The notes under the pieces are model-generated. The model did no database searches, was not told the origin of the DNA, and saw only the letters and a list, made by a program, of their open reading frames with translations. Of a stretch of DNA of 64,000 nucleotides, positions 26,173 to 34,599 are shown piece by piece. Made by a program: the position numbers and the translations under genes. Position 1 is the stretch's first letter; each line of letters starts with the position of its first letter. This DNA is from Acidobacteriota bacterium. GTDB lineage: Bacteria > Acidobacteriota > Thermoanaerobaculia > UBA5066. The stretch is from NCBI GenBank assembly GCA_029781975.1, contig JAKOVQ010000005.1, forward strand, positions 186,001-250,000, given 5' to 3'.

Positions 26173-26523
26173 ATGAAGAACGAGTCGCTCGTCGAGGAGC
26201 TCGCCGCCAGGACCCGCGTCCCGCAGAGGTCGGTCCAGGCCGTCCTCGACGCCCTGGCGGAGATGGTCCGGGAAGGCTCCGCGGACGCCCGCGCCTTCCT
26301 CCCCGCCTCCTTCTGCTGCCTCGTCGACCCTCCCGACCTCGGCGCCGACCCGCGCGACCCCGTCGTCGTGGACCACCTGGTCGAGCGGGCGAAGGCCCAC
26401 CCCCTCGGGCTCGAGTTCCTCGCGAAGGGACACCTCGGGAGCGTGGCCGCCACGTTCCAGGCCCACGCGTTCACGGTCCTGGCCGCGCGCGAGCAGATGA
26501 CGATGACGCAGGAGCGCGTGTGA
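26173..26523 (+). CDS. small helical protein of unknown function
   Basis: 116 residues from ATG 26173; a run of nine G at 26159-26167 may serve as a poor SD. The N-terminal 30 residues (LVEELAARTRVPQRSVQAVLDALAEMV) look like the first helices of HU/IHF-type DNA-binding proteins. The rest, with a Cys pair (FCCLV), does not continue that fold clearly. I do not assign a function. Its stop overlaps the next gene by GTGA, indicating coupling to the HMG-CoA-lyase-like enzyme. Confidence 0.6.
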   Translation: MKNESLVEELAARTRVPQRSVQAVLDALAEMVREGSADARAFLPASFCCLVDPPDLGADPRDPVVVDHLVERAKAHPLGLEFLAKGHLGSVAATFQAHAFTVLAAREQMTMTQERV

Positions 26524-27536
26524 GCCCGCTCCCCTGCCCGTCGCGCGTCGAGCTCGCCGACATCACCGTCCGCGACGGCTTCCAGCACGAGGAGAGGTGG
26601 ATCCCGACCTCCGCCAAGCTCTGGGTCCTCGAGGAGCTGATCCTCGCCGGCTACCGCCGGCTCGAGGTGACGAACCTCGGGAACCCGAAGGGGATGCCGC
26701 AGTTCGCCGACTCGGACGAGCTCCTGAAGGGGATCCGCTCGAGCAAGCGGGTCGAGAAGCAGATCGGCGGGGTCGAGCTGACGGCCGTGACCATCCGCGA
26801 GCGGGCCGTCGACCGGGCGATCGAGGCCCGCCTCGAGGGGTGGGGGCCGGACCGGATCCTGATGATGGTCTCGACCTCGGCGTCCCACATGAAGAAGAAC
26901 TCGGGGCTCGACCACGCGGGCTACTGGGCCGAGGCCGAGCGCTCCATCCGGAAGGCGCACGAGGCCGGGATCAAGGTCAACGGCACGGTCAGCACGATCT
27001 GGGGCTGCCCCATCGAGGGGCCGACGAGGCTCGAGGACGCCGTCGCCTTCACGAAGCGGTTCCTCGAGATCGGCGCCGACGACATCGAGCATGCCGACCA
27101 CGACGGCTCCGCCCCGCCGAACAAGGTCCACGACTACTACTCGATGGTCCTCGACGCCGTCCCCGACCCGCAGAAGCACGTGGCCCACTTCCACGTCACC
27201 CGCGGCTGGGGCCTCGCGAACGTCCTCGCCGCTCTCCAGGCCGGGATCGTGAGGTACGAGAGCACGCTGGGAGGGATCGGCGGGCAGCCCGCGAACTTCT
27301 TCGAGGGCTCGCCGGTCGCGGGGACCGGCAAGTACTACTACCAGGACCCGAACAACGTCGGCCTCGTCTGCACGGAGGACCTCGTCGTCATGCTCGACGA
27401 GATGGGGATCGAGACGGGACTGGACGTCGACCGCGTCCTCGCCACCGGCCGGATGGTGGAGCGGATCGTCGGCCGGCGGCTGCGGAGCGAGACCGTCAAG
27501 TCGGGCCGGATCCCGAAGAAGCCGACAGGGTTCTGA
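26520..27536 (+). CDS. HMG-CoA lyase-like / pyruvate carboxyltransferase-family enzyme
   Basis: 338 residues of DRE-TIM barrel family: DITVRDGFQHEE (metal Asp and Arg), HFHVTRGWGLANVLAALQAG (metal His) and ESTLGGIGGQP. In true HMG-CoA lyase the last motif contains a catalytic Cys (GGCP), which is Gln here. The expected chemistry is aldol or Claisen cleavage of a 3-hydroxy-3-methyl acyl-CoA or related compound, but substrate is open. GTG 26520 overlaps the upstream stop. Confidence 0.75.
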   Translation: MSPLPCPSRVELADITVRDGFQHEERWIPTSAKLWVLEELILAGYRRLEVTNLGNPKGMPQFADSDELLKGIRSSKRVEKQIGGVELTAVTIRERAVDRAIEARLEGWGPDRILMMVSTSASHMKKNSGLDHAGYWAEAERSIRKAHEAGIKVNGTVSTIWGCPIEGPTRLEDAVAFTKRFLEIGADDIEHADHDGSAPPNKVHDYYSMVLDAVPDPQKHVAHFHVTRGWGLANVLAALQAGIVRYESTLGGIGGQPANFFEGSPVAGTGKYYYQDPNNVGLVCTEDLVVMLDEMGIETGLDVDRVLATGRMVERIVGRRLRSETVKSGRIPKKPTGF

Positions 27537-27548
27537 GCCCGGGCGGGC

Positions 27549-28856
27549 CTACCGCGGCCCTCGGACGAGGACTCCCCTGACGACGACGGCCCTCACCGCG
27601 GAGAGGGCCTTCACGTCCTTCGTCGGGTCGCCCGAGACCGCGATCAGGTCGGCCTTGCAGCCGGGGGTGAGGCAGCCGAGCTTCCCTTCCTCGCCGAGGA
27701 GGCGCGCCGCTGTGGTGGTGGCGGAGCGGATCGCGTCCCAGGGGGTCATCCCCCAGGCGACCATGAAGCCGAGCTCGTCGGCCTCGCTCCGCTCGTCCCA
27801 CGCGAAGCCCCCGGCGTCGGTGCCGAAGGTGATCGGGACGCCCGCCGCCAGGGCCTTCCGGAACGACGTCTCCGCAGCCGCCCAGATCTCGTTCCAGATC
27901 GGGTTGGTCCTCGACCGCGGGCCTCGGACCGAGTCGAGCGCGGTGATCGTCGGGCAGTACGGGACCTTCCGCGCGGCCATCTCCTTCACCGTCTCGTCGT
28001 CCAGGACGTCGCCATGCTCCAGCGTGTCGACCCCGGCCGCGAGCGCCGCGCGGTGGCCCGTGGGGGTCATCGAGTGGGCCGCGACCTTCCTCCGCAACCG
28101 GTGCGCCTCGTCGACGATCGCCGCGAGCTCGGCCGGGGTGAAGTTGGCGATCGAGGCCCAGCCCCCGTCGGGCGTCCGGTCGTACGAGCGGTCGGCATAG
28201 ACCTTGATCCAGTCGACGCCGTTCTGCACCTGCCAGCGGACGGCCTTGCGGCAGTCGTCGGCGCCGTCGCACTTCAGGACGCCGTCGGGCATCTTCCGCT
28301 CCCACGAGTAGCCGAGGAGCGGGTACCCCCCCGTGACGCTCATCGCGGGACCGGACGTGAAGACGCGCGGCCCCTCCACGATCCCCTTCTCGAACGCCTT
28401 CTTCAGGTCGACGTCCGTGAAGCCCGCGCCTTCGGTCCCCATGTCGCGGACGGTCGTGAACCCGTGGTCGAGGGCGATCCGCGCGGCCGCCACCGCCCGG
28501 AGCGCCCGGTACGGCGTCGACTCCTTCAGGACCTGCTCGTCGTACTCGACCTCGGTCGGGTCGCCCTGCAGGAGGAGGTGGGTGTGGGCGTCGATCAGCC
28601 CGGGGAGGCAGGCGTACGCGGAAAGGTCGAGGACCCTCGCGCCCGCGGGGGCCTTCTCCACGACGACGCCGTCGGCCAGGTAGACCGTGACGTCCCGCTT
28701 CGCGGTGCGCGTGGCGGGATCGAGGAGCGTCCCGCACCTCACGGCCAGCGGCCCTCCGGCTGAAGCGGCGCGGGCGGGGAAGGCTCCTGCGGCGAGGAGA
28801 CCGCCAGCCAGGACCGGGGCGAGCGGAAGAGTCGAGGCCCTCGGCCGACGGGTCAT
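27549..28856 (-). CDS. secreted imidazolonepropionase-like amidohydrolase
   Basis: 435 residues with a signal peptide (LPLAPVLAGGLLAAGAFPARAAS). The metallo-amidohydrolase residues are in order: DAHTHLLLQGD, IKVYAD (candidate carbamylated Lys), VAAHSMT, LEHGD and FGTDAGG. This branch includes Xaa-Pro dipeptidases and related periplasmic hydrolases. ATG 28856 follows SD AGGAGG by 7 nt. Periplasmic peptide or lactone hydrolysis is inferred. Confidence 0.85.
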   Translation of the reverse strand: MTRRPRASTLPLAPVLAGGLLAAGAFPARAASAGGPLAVRCGTLLDPATRTAKRDVTVYLADGVVVEKAPAGARVLDLSAYACLPGLIDAHTHLLLQGDPTEVEYDEQVLKESTPYRALRAVAAARIALDHGFTTVRDMGTEGAGFTDVDLKKAFEKGIVEGPRVFTSGPAMSVTGGYPLLGYSWERKMPDGVLKCDGADDCRKAVRWQVQNGVDWIKVYADRSYDRTPDGGWASIANFTPAELAAIVDEAHRLRRKVAAHSMTPTGHRAALAAGVDTLEHGDVLDDETVKEMAARKVPYCPTITALDSVRGPRSRTNPIWNEIWAAAETSFRKALAAGVPITFGTDAGGFAWDERSEADELGFMVAWGMTPWDAIRSATTTAARLLGEEGKLGCLTPGCKADLIAVSGDPTKDVKALSAVRAVVVRGVLVRGPR

Positions 28857-28932
28857 CGGGCACCTCCTGAAGGTGCCTCGATTATGACGAACGGGGCCCC
28901 GGACGACGGGACCTCGAGGGCCGAGCGGCGCC

Positions 28933-30588
28933 TCAGCGCCCGGACGCCGCCCCCGGGCGCCGCCCGGGGGCGGGTCCGGCCGCCGGCGGCGCGGTCGCCG
29001 CGCCGCCGGCGGCCACGCGGGCCCTCTGCTCCTCGAGCCACGCCACGTCGCCCGGCTCGAGACCGGCAGGGTTCCCATCCCGGTAGGCCCTGAGCGCCCG
29101 GTCGATCCGGAGCCTCGCGCGCAGGGGCTCGCCGCGCGAAAGGTCGCTCTCCACCCGGTCGCGCGTCTCCTCCCTCACGATCTCGCGGACCTTCCCGTCG
29201 AGAGACGAGACGTCGAGGGCCGCGAGCGCCAGCGCCAGCGCGCGGACGTGCTCGCGCCGGTCGCGCCGCAGCCCGGACAGCTCCTCGATCCGGCCCTCGA
29301 GGGCGGCCCGCGCCGCCGATCCGGACGGCTCCCGGGCCCGGTCGGCCCGGAGCGTCGCGAGCTCGGCATCCAGGCGCCCGATCTCCCTCCTCTCGACGTC
29401 GATGCTCGCGTGGACGCTCGCCACCACGCGGCGCGCGGCGGCCGCGTGGTAGGCCGCGGCCGCCCCCGCCACGAGGGCGAGCGCCACGAGCGTGGCGAGC
29501 GACGAGGAGAGGGCGGGGCGCCAGCGCGCCGCGATCGCGAGGCGCTCGAGGAGCGTCGGCGGCGCGGCGAGGACCGGGCGGAGCTCGCGGAACCGCTGGA
29601 CGTCGTCGGCGAGGGCGCGCGCCGTCTCGTACCTGGCGGACGGCTCCTTGCAGAGCGCCTTCCTGCAGATCGCCGCAAGCGGGCGGGGGACGGAGCGGTT
29701 GACGTGACGGGGGTCCGGGGGAGTCCTGTCGAGGACGGCCTTCATCGCCTCCTGCCCGTCGGACGCGGCGAACGGGCCGACGCCCGTCAGCATCTCGTAG
29801 AGGACGGCGCCCAGCGAGAAGACGTCCGACCGCGGCCCGACCTCCGCCGAGGCGCCGCGGACCTGCTCGGGCGACATGTAGGCCGGCGTCCCGGCGATCT
29901 CCCCCGGCGCGGGGCTGGCGGCGCCCGCGCCCGGGGAGACGTCCCTCAGGCGGATCGCCAGCCCCCAGTCCACCACGTAGACCGCGCCGAGGTCGTCGAC
30001 CATGACGTTCTCGGGCTTGAGGTCCCGGTGGACGACGCCCCGGCCGTGGGCCGCGGCCACCGCCTGGCAGACCTTCTCGAAGAGATCGGCCATCCGGGCG
30101 ATCCCCTGCCGGCTCCGGACCTCGGCCGCGGGCCGCGCCGCCAGGAGCGCCCGCAGCGTCTGACCCTTCACCCTCTTCATCACGCAGAAGGGGGAGCCGT
30201 CCGGGAGGGTCCCCGCGTCGAAGACGGGGACCGTCCCGGGGTGGTCGAGGCTCGCCAGGACGACCGCCTCCTCGAGGAAGCGCTGGCGCGCCGCAGGGTC
30301 GGCGCGGAGGTCGGGCCGGAGGACCTTCAGCGCCACCTCGCGGGAGAGCCGCCGGTCGTGCGCCAGCGACGTGACGCCCATCCCTCCCTTCCCGAGCGGC
30401 CCCACGACCTCGTACCGCGTCTCGCGCCGGCGCTCCACCCGGATGGCGGCGGTGTGGCCGGACTTCTCCGGGCCGTAGTCGACCGTCTCCGGCTCCGGCC
30501 CCTCGCCGGGGGCGGTGCCTTCGGCCGTCCTTTCGGTCTTGACGACGGTCTCGCCTTCGAGGTCGACGTCCGGCTTCTCGTTTCCCAT
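28933..30588 (-). CDS. Hanks-type Ser/Thr protein kinase with TM and coiled-coil tail
   Basis: 551 residues. Kinase domain about 60-330: LGKGGMGV, ALKVLRPD (VAIK Lys), VVHRDLKPENV catalytic loop, VDWGLA (DFG replaced by DWG, as in many Pkn kinases), GTPAYMSPEQ. One TM helix near 360 (SSLATLVALALVAGAAAAYHAAA), then about 170 residues of coiled-coil outside the kinase. No PASTA or WD40 sensor. It is divergent from the TPP-riboswitch operon. ATG 30588 begins MGNEKPDV; upstream in-frame extension to 30786 is unlikely. Confidence 0.9.
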   Translation of the reverse strand: MGNEKPDVDLEGETVVKTERTAEGTAPGEGPEPETVDYGPEKSGHTAAIRVERRRETRYEVVGPLGKGGMGVTSLAHDRRLSREVALKVLRPDLRADPAARQRFLEEAVVLASLDHPGTVPVFDAGTLPDGSPFCVMKRVKGQTLRALLAARPAAEVRSRQGIARMADLFEKVCQAVAAAHGRGVVHRDLKPENVMVDDLGAVYVVDWGLAIRLRDVSPGAGAASPAPGEIAGTPAYMSPEQVRGASAEVGPRSDVFSLGAVLYEMLTGVGPFAASDGQEAMKAVLDRTPPDPRHVNRSVPRPLAAICRKALCKEPSARYETARALADDVQRFRELRPVLAAPPTLLERLAIAARWRPALSSSLATLVALALVAGAAAAYHAAAARRVVASVHASIDVERREIGRLDAELATLRADRAREPSGSAARAALEGRIEELSGLRRDRREHVRALALALAALDVSSLDGKVREIVREETRDRVESDLSRGEPLRARLRIDRALRAYRDGNPAGLEPGDVAWLEEQRARVAAGGAATAPPAAGPAPGRRPGAASGR

Positions 30589-30721
30589 CGAAACCCCCCG
30601 GTCGCGCGGGCGCGGGGCGCTCCGATTGTGACCGAAGCGGGCTTCCGCCCGCACCTCATCCGACGCGGCAGGAGGGGGCCCCGTTGACAAGACGGCCCCT
30701 CGGGGCCCAAATTCCCCGCGA

Positions 30722-30810
30722 CCGGAGCCTAGGGGTGGCCGGCAGGGCCGGCCTGAGATCACACCCTCGAACCTGATCCGGGTCATACCGGCGAAGGGAA
30801 AGGCAACCGG
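30722..30810 (+). ncRNA. TPP riboswitch aptamer (THI element)
   Basis: The conserved THI-box parts are in order: AGGGGTG (30731-30737), a P3 stem of 7 bp (30737-30743 with 30747-30753), CTGAGAT with ACCC, GAACCTGATC, and TACCGGCGAAGGGA at 30787-30800. P1 is GCCT (30727-30730) with AGGC (30801-30804), extended by CCGG (30722-30725) with CCGG (30807-30810). It binds thiamine pyrophosphate. It precedes the TonB receptor, permease and kinase genes. Confidence 0.95.
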
Positions 30811-30890
30811 GAGGACGGTCCTCCCGGATCCATCTCAGCTCCCAGGGTCCGCTTCAACGAGCCCGGACGACGCGCGTCCGGGCCGGGAGG
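30807..30890 (+). promoter_or_regulatory. TPP riboswitch expression platform, SD sequestration
   Basis: CCGGGAGGA (30807-30815) can pair with TCCTCCCGG (30819-30827). The same anti-SD segment, CCTCCCGG, is also complementary to CCGGGAGG at 30883-30890, which is the SD of the receptor gene. Since 30807-30810 also belongs to extended P1, TPP binding would free the anti-SD to hide the SD. A second hairpin (30862-30869 with 30875-30882) abuts the SD. No U-tract, so translational control is favoured. Confidence 0.75.
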
Positions 30891-30896
30891 CGAACG

Positions 30897-33290
30897 ATGT
30901 CCCGAACCACCGGACCCGGCAGTCCCGGAGCGGCCGCAGCCGCTCTCCTCCTCGCGGCGCTTGCGCTCTCCCCCGGCGCCGACGCGTTCCCCGCCGGCGC
31001 GGCCGGCCCCGCCGCCGTCGCGAGCCCTCCGGCCGCCGCGGACGCCGCCGTCGTCACGGGGACGGTGACCGACCCGGCCGGCAAGCCCGTGGCCGGCGCG
31101 GTCGTGGCGGCCTCCGGCGGGGCGGAGGCGGTCACCGGCCCCGACGGCCGCTACCGGCTGCCGGTCGCGGCGGGGAGCGTGACGCTCACCGCCGTCGCCG
31201 CCGGGCGCCTCGCGGCGACGCGGACGCTGGCGGCCGGTCGGGGCGAGACCCGCGTCGACTTCGTCCTCGCGGCGCCTCCGCGCCGGACCGAGGAGATCGT
31301 CGTCCAGGCGGTCCGCGCCGACCCGGAGACCCCGATCACGAAGACCGACATCTCCCGCCAGGAGCTCGAGCGGCGGAACACGGGCCCCGAGATGCCGACC
31401 CTCCTCGAGGACGTCCCCTCCGTCACGCAGTACTCCGAGACCGGCTCGGGATCGGGCTACAACTACCTCTCCCTTCGCGGCATCGGGACGACGCGCATCA
31501 ACTACACGCTCGACGGCGTCCCGCTCGCCGAGCCGGAGGACAGCAACCTCTACTTCGTCGACTTCGCCGACCTCGCGAGCTCGCTCGACAGCGTCCAGGT
31601 GCAGCGCGGCGTCGGGACCTCTTCGGCCGGGCCCGCCAGCTTCGCCGGCTCGGTCAACTTCGCCAGCCTCCCCCTCACCGACACGCGCGAGATCTCGGCT
31701 CGCCTCGGCCTCGGCTCGTTCGGCACGGGGCGGGCGAGCGTCGGCGTCCAGACCGGGCGGATCGGTCCCGGCATCAAGCTCTACGTCCGCGGCTCCTGGC
31801 AGGAGACCGACGGCTTCCGCGACCACTCGGGCGTCGCCCAGAGGAGCCTCTTCTTCGGGGCCGAGCACGAGAGCGAGGGGAGCTTCTTCAAGCTCTTCGG
31901 CTTCGTCGGGCGCGAGAGGACAGAGGAGGCGTTCCTCGCGGCCGACGCGGCGACGCTCGAGACGAACCTCCGCGCGAACCCGCTCTCCCCCGAGGAGCGC
32001 GACGCGTTCGGCCAGCAGTTCGTCCAGGCCCAGTTCACCCGCTTCCTCGGGACCTCGAGCGTCACGCTGCAGGGCTTCTACAACGGCGCCGGAGGCTGGT
32101 ACCGCCTCTGGGACTCGCCCGAAAAGGCGCAGCTCTGGCAGTACGGCCTCGACTGGACGAACCTCGGGGGCGCCCTCACGTTCAAGGGGCGGTGGGACCG
32201 CTTCTCGCTCACCGCGAACGCAAACGTGGCCGACTTCTCCTCGCGCCACGTCCGCGACGTGGTGGACGGGCCGCGCTCCTACGAGAACCACGGCTACAAG
32301 AACGAGGTCAACGCCTTCGCCAAGCTCGGCTGGGACTCCGGCCGCTGGCACCTCTACGGCGACGCGCAGGTGCGCTGGGCGCGCTTCCGCTACGCGGGCG
32401 ACATCGACATCGGCTCGGTCTCCTGGACCTTCTTCAACCCCAAGGTGGGCGTCCGCTGGGACCTCTCGAAGGCGACGGCGCTCTACGCCTCCGTCGGCCG
32501 GACGACGCGCGAGCCGGCGCGGGGCGACCTCTTCTCGGGCGAGGACAACCCGTCGGTGAGGTACGACCTGACGGCCGTGAAGCCGGAGAAGGTGACGGCG
32601 GTCGAGCTCGGCGTCGAGGCCCGCGCCGGGGCCGTCAAGGCTCACGTCAACCTCTTCGCGATGGAGTTCCGGGACGAGATCGCCCTCACCGGCGAGCTCT
32701 CCGACATCGGCCTCCCCCTCCGCCGCAACGCCCCGCGGAGCTTCCGCCGCGGCCTCGAGTGGGACGTCGCGTACGCCCCCGCCCCCGCGCTCCGCCTGAG
32801 GACCACCGGGAGCCTCAACTGGAGCCGGATCTCCGACTGGACGCAGTACCTCGACGTCTACGACGCCGCGGGGAGCTGGGTCGACAGCGTCCCGAGGGAG
32901 TACCACGACGTCGAGCCGCTCCTGACGCCTCCCGTCGTCGTCAACCTCGAGGCGGGGTGGAGCGCCACGCCGTGGCTCGACCTCGGGGCGACGGGGCGGT
33001 GGGTCTCGCGCGCCTGGCTCGACAACACCGACACGGCGGGCCTCGAGACCCCCTCGTGGTTCCGGCTCGACGCCGAGGCGACGGCCGACCTCTCGGGGTG
33101 GATCGCCGTCGGCCACCCGCGGCTGAAGGTGGTCGTCGACAACGTCCTCGACTCGAGGCGCCTCTTCGCCAGCGGCTACTCGTACCTCTACCTGACGCGC
33201 GACGCCGGCGGCGAGAGCGAGACCGGCATCCCCTACTACTACCCGCTCGCCACCCGGAGCGTGAGGGCGCTCCTCGACCTCTCGTTCTGA
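30897..33290 (+). CDS. TonB-dependent receptor, probable thiamine uptake
   Basis: 797 residues: signal peptide (to about residue 30), a carboxypeptidase-regulatory-like beta domain (about 45-125), TonB-box region EEIVVQAVRA, plug domain with LSLRGIGTTRINYTLDGVPL, then a 22-strand barrel ending in LLDLSF. It would import a ligand across the outer membrane with TonB energy. The TPP riboswitch directly upstream identifies thiamine or a phosphorylated form as the probable ligand. SD GGGAGG 6 nt before ATG 30897 is the riboswitch target. Confidence 0.9.
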   Translation: MSRTTGPGSPGAAAAALLLAALALSPGADAFPAGAAGPAAVASPPAAADAAVVTGTVTDPAGKPVAGAVVAASGGAEAVTGPDGRYRLPVAAGSVTLTAVAAGRLAATRTLAAGRGETRVDFVLAAPPRRTEEIVVQAVRADPETPITKTDISRQELERRNTGPEMPTLLEDVPSVTQYSETGSGSGYNYLSLRGIGTTRINYTLDGVPLAEPEDSNLYFVDFADLASSLDSVQVQRGVGTSSAGPASFAGSVNFASLPLTDTREISARLGLGSFGTGRASVGVQTGRIGPGIKLYVRGSWQETDGFRDHSGVAQRSLFFGAEHESEGSFFKLFGFVGRERTEEAFLAADAATLETNLRANPLSPEERDAFGQQFVQAQFTRFLGTSSVTLQGFYNGAGGWYRLWDSPEKAQLWQYGLDWTNLGGALTFKGRWDRFSLTANANVADFSSRHVRDVVDGPRSYENHGYKNEVNAFAKLGWDSGRWHLYGDAQVRWARFRYAGDIDIGSVSWTFFNPKVGVRWDLSKATALYASVGRTTREPARGDLFSGEDNPSVRYDLTAVKPEKVTAVELGVEARAGAVKAHVNLFAMEFRDEIALTGELSDIGLPLRRNAPRSFRRGLEWDVAYAPAPALRLRTTGSLNWSRISDWTQYLDVYDAAGSWVDSVPREYHDVEPLLTPPVVVNLEAGWSATPWLDLGATGRWVSRAWLDNTDTAGLETPSWFRLDAEATADLSGWIAVGHPRLKVVVDNVLDSRRLFASGYSYLYLTRDAGGESETGIPYYYPLATRSVRALLDLSF

Positions 33291-33306
33291 GGAGGGCGGA
33301 CGGAGC

Positions 33307-33906
33307 GTGAACCCCTACGAGATCGCCGGCTTCGTCTTCGGCGTCCTCGCCGTCTGGCTCACGGCGCGCGAGAGCGTCTGGTGCTGGCCGACCGGGCTCG
33401 TCAACGTCAGCCTCTACATCGTCGTCTTCTTCCAGTCGAAGCTCTACGCCGACATGGGGCTCCAGGTCGTCTACGTCGCCGTCTGCCTCTACGGCTGGTG
33501 GGAGTGGCTGCACGGCGGCGAGGGGGGCGGGAAGCTCGCGGTCTCGCGGACTCCGCGGAGGTGGATGGTCTCCCTCGCCGCCCTCGGGGCCGCCGGCGCC
33601 CTCGCGCTCGGCTTCCTCCTCCGGCGGCACACCGACGCCGCCCTCCCCTTCTGGGACGCGACGACGACCGCCTACAGCCTGGTCGCCCAGTTCCTCCAGA
33701 CGCGGAAGTGGATCGAGACCTGGTGGTTCTGGATCGCGGTCGACGTCGTCTACGTCGGGGTCTACGTCGTCAAGGGCCTCTGGCTCACGGCGCTCCTCTA
33801 CGCGATCTTCCTCGCGCTCTGCCTCGTCGGCCTGAGGGACTGGGGCCGGTCGCTGGCCGAGGGCCGGCGGCAGGCGGCGGCTTCGGCCGAGGCGCCGGCC
33901 GCGTGA
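33307..33906 (+). CDS. PnuC/PnuT-family vitamin permease
   Basis: 199 residues, seven TM helices, with PnuC-family motifs WPTGLVNVSLY, YGWWEWL and the repeat-related KWIETWWFWIAVDVVYVGVY. PnuC members facilitate diffusion of nicotinamide riboside; PnuT members do the same for thiamine. The TPP riboswitch operon makes PnuT the better call. GTG 33307 follows the receptor stop by 16 nt. Its stop overlaps the kinase gene (GTGA), consistent with transport followed by metabolic trapping. Confidence 0.85.
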   Translation: MNPYEIAGFVFGVLAVWLTARESVWCWPTGLVNVSLYIVVFFQSKLYADMGLQVVYVAVCLYGWWEWLHGGEGGGKLAVSRTPRRWMVSLAALGAAGALALGFLLRRHTDAALPFWDATTTAYSLVAQFLQTRKWIETWWFWIAVDVVYVGVYVVKGLWLTALLYAIFLALCLVGLRDWGRSLAEGRRQAAASAEAPAA

Positions 33907-34454
33907 GCGACGGCGCTCCCCTTCGCGTCGTCGTCACCGGCTCGGAGTGCACGGGCAAGACGACCCTCGCCTCGCGGCTCGGCGCGCGCTTCGGAGCGGT
34001 CTGGGTGCCCGAGTTCGCCCGGAGCTACGCGGACGCGAAGGGGGCGCCGCTCGACGCCGCCGACGTCGAGCCGATCGCCCGGGGCCAGCGTGCCGCCGAG
34101 GACGAAGGGGAGACGCGGGCGGCGGCCCTCCTCGTCCTCGACACCGACCTCCTCTCCACGGCGGTCTACGCCCGCCACTATTACGGCGCCTGCCCGGCGT
34201 GGATCGAGGATGCGGCCCGCTCCCGGCGGGCGGCCCTGTATCTCCTCTGCCACCCCGACGTCCCCTGGGCGCCGGACGGCGTCCGGGACCGGGGCGAGGC
34301 GCGCGAGGAGATGCACGCCCTCTTCCGCGAGGCCGTCGCCGCGCTCGTCCCGCTCGGCTCGAGGGTCGTGGACGTCCGCGGGAGCCGGCGCGAGCGCGAG
34401 GAGACGGCGGCCCGGGCGATCCGCGAGACGCTCGCCGCGCGATCGACCCGCTAG
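33903..34454 (+). CDS. NadR-like P-loop kinase, candidate thiamine kinase
   Basis: 183 residues: P-loop TGSECTGKTTL, then FARSYADAKG, LVLDTDLLSTAVYARHYYG and DVPWAPDGVRDRG. These match the C-terminal ribosylnicotinamide-kinase domain of NadR, without the N-terminal adenylyltransferase. NadR kinases phosphorylate nicotinamide riboside imported by PnuC. Here a TPP riboswitch controls the operon, so it may phosphorylate thiamine instead. GTG 33903 overlaps the permease stop. Enzyme specificity is inferred only. Confidence 0.8.
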   Translation: MSDGAPLRVVVTGSECTGKTTLASRLGARFGAVWVPEFARSYADAKGAPLDAADVEPIARGQRAAEDEGETRAAALLVLDTDLLSTAVYARHYYGACPAWIEDAARSRRAALYLLCHPDVPWAPDGVRDRGEAREEMHALFREAVAALVPLGSRVVDVRGSRREREETAARAIRETLAARSTR

Positions 34455-34599
34455 CGCGGCCCCGCTCGACCTCCCTCGGCGCCGCCCGGCGAACCTCCTC
34501 CCCGTCCGCAAGACGACCGGCGGCCTCTCCGACGCCCCTGCGGGGCCGAGTGGAGGCGCCGGGCGCGAACCCTCTCCGGCGCCGCGCGTATCAGGGGTC

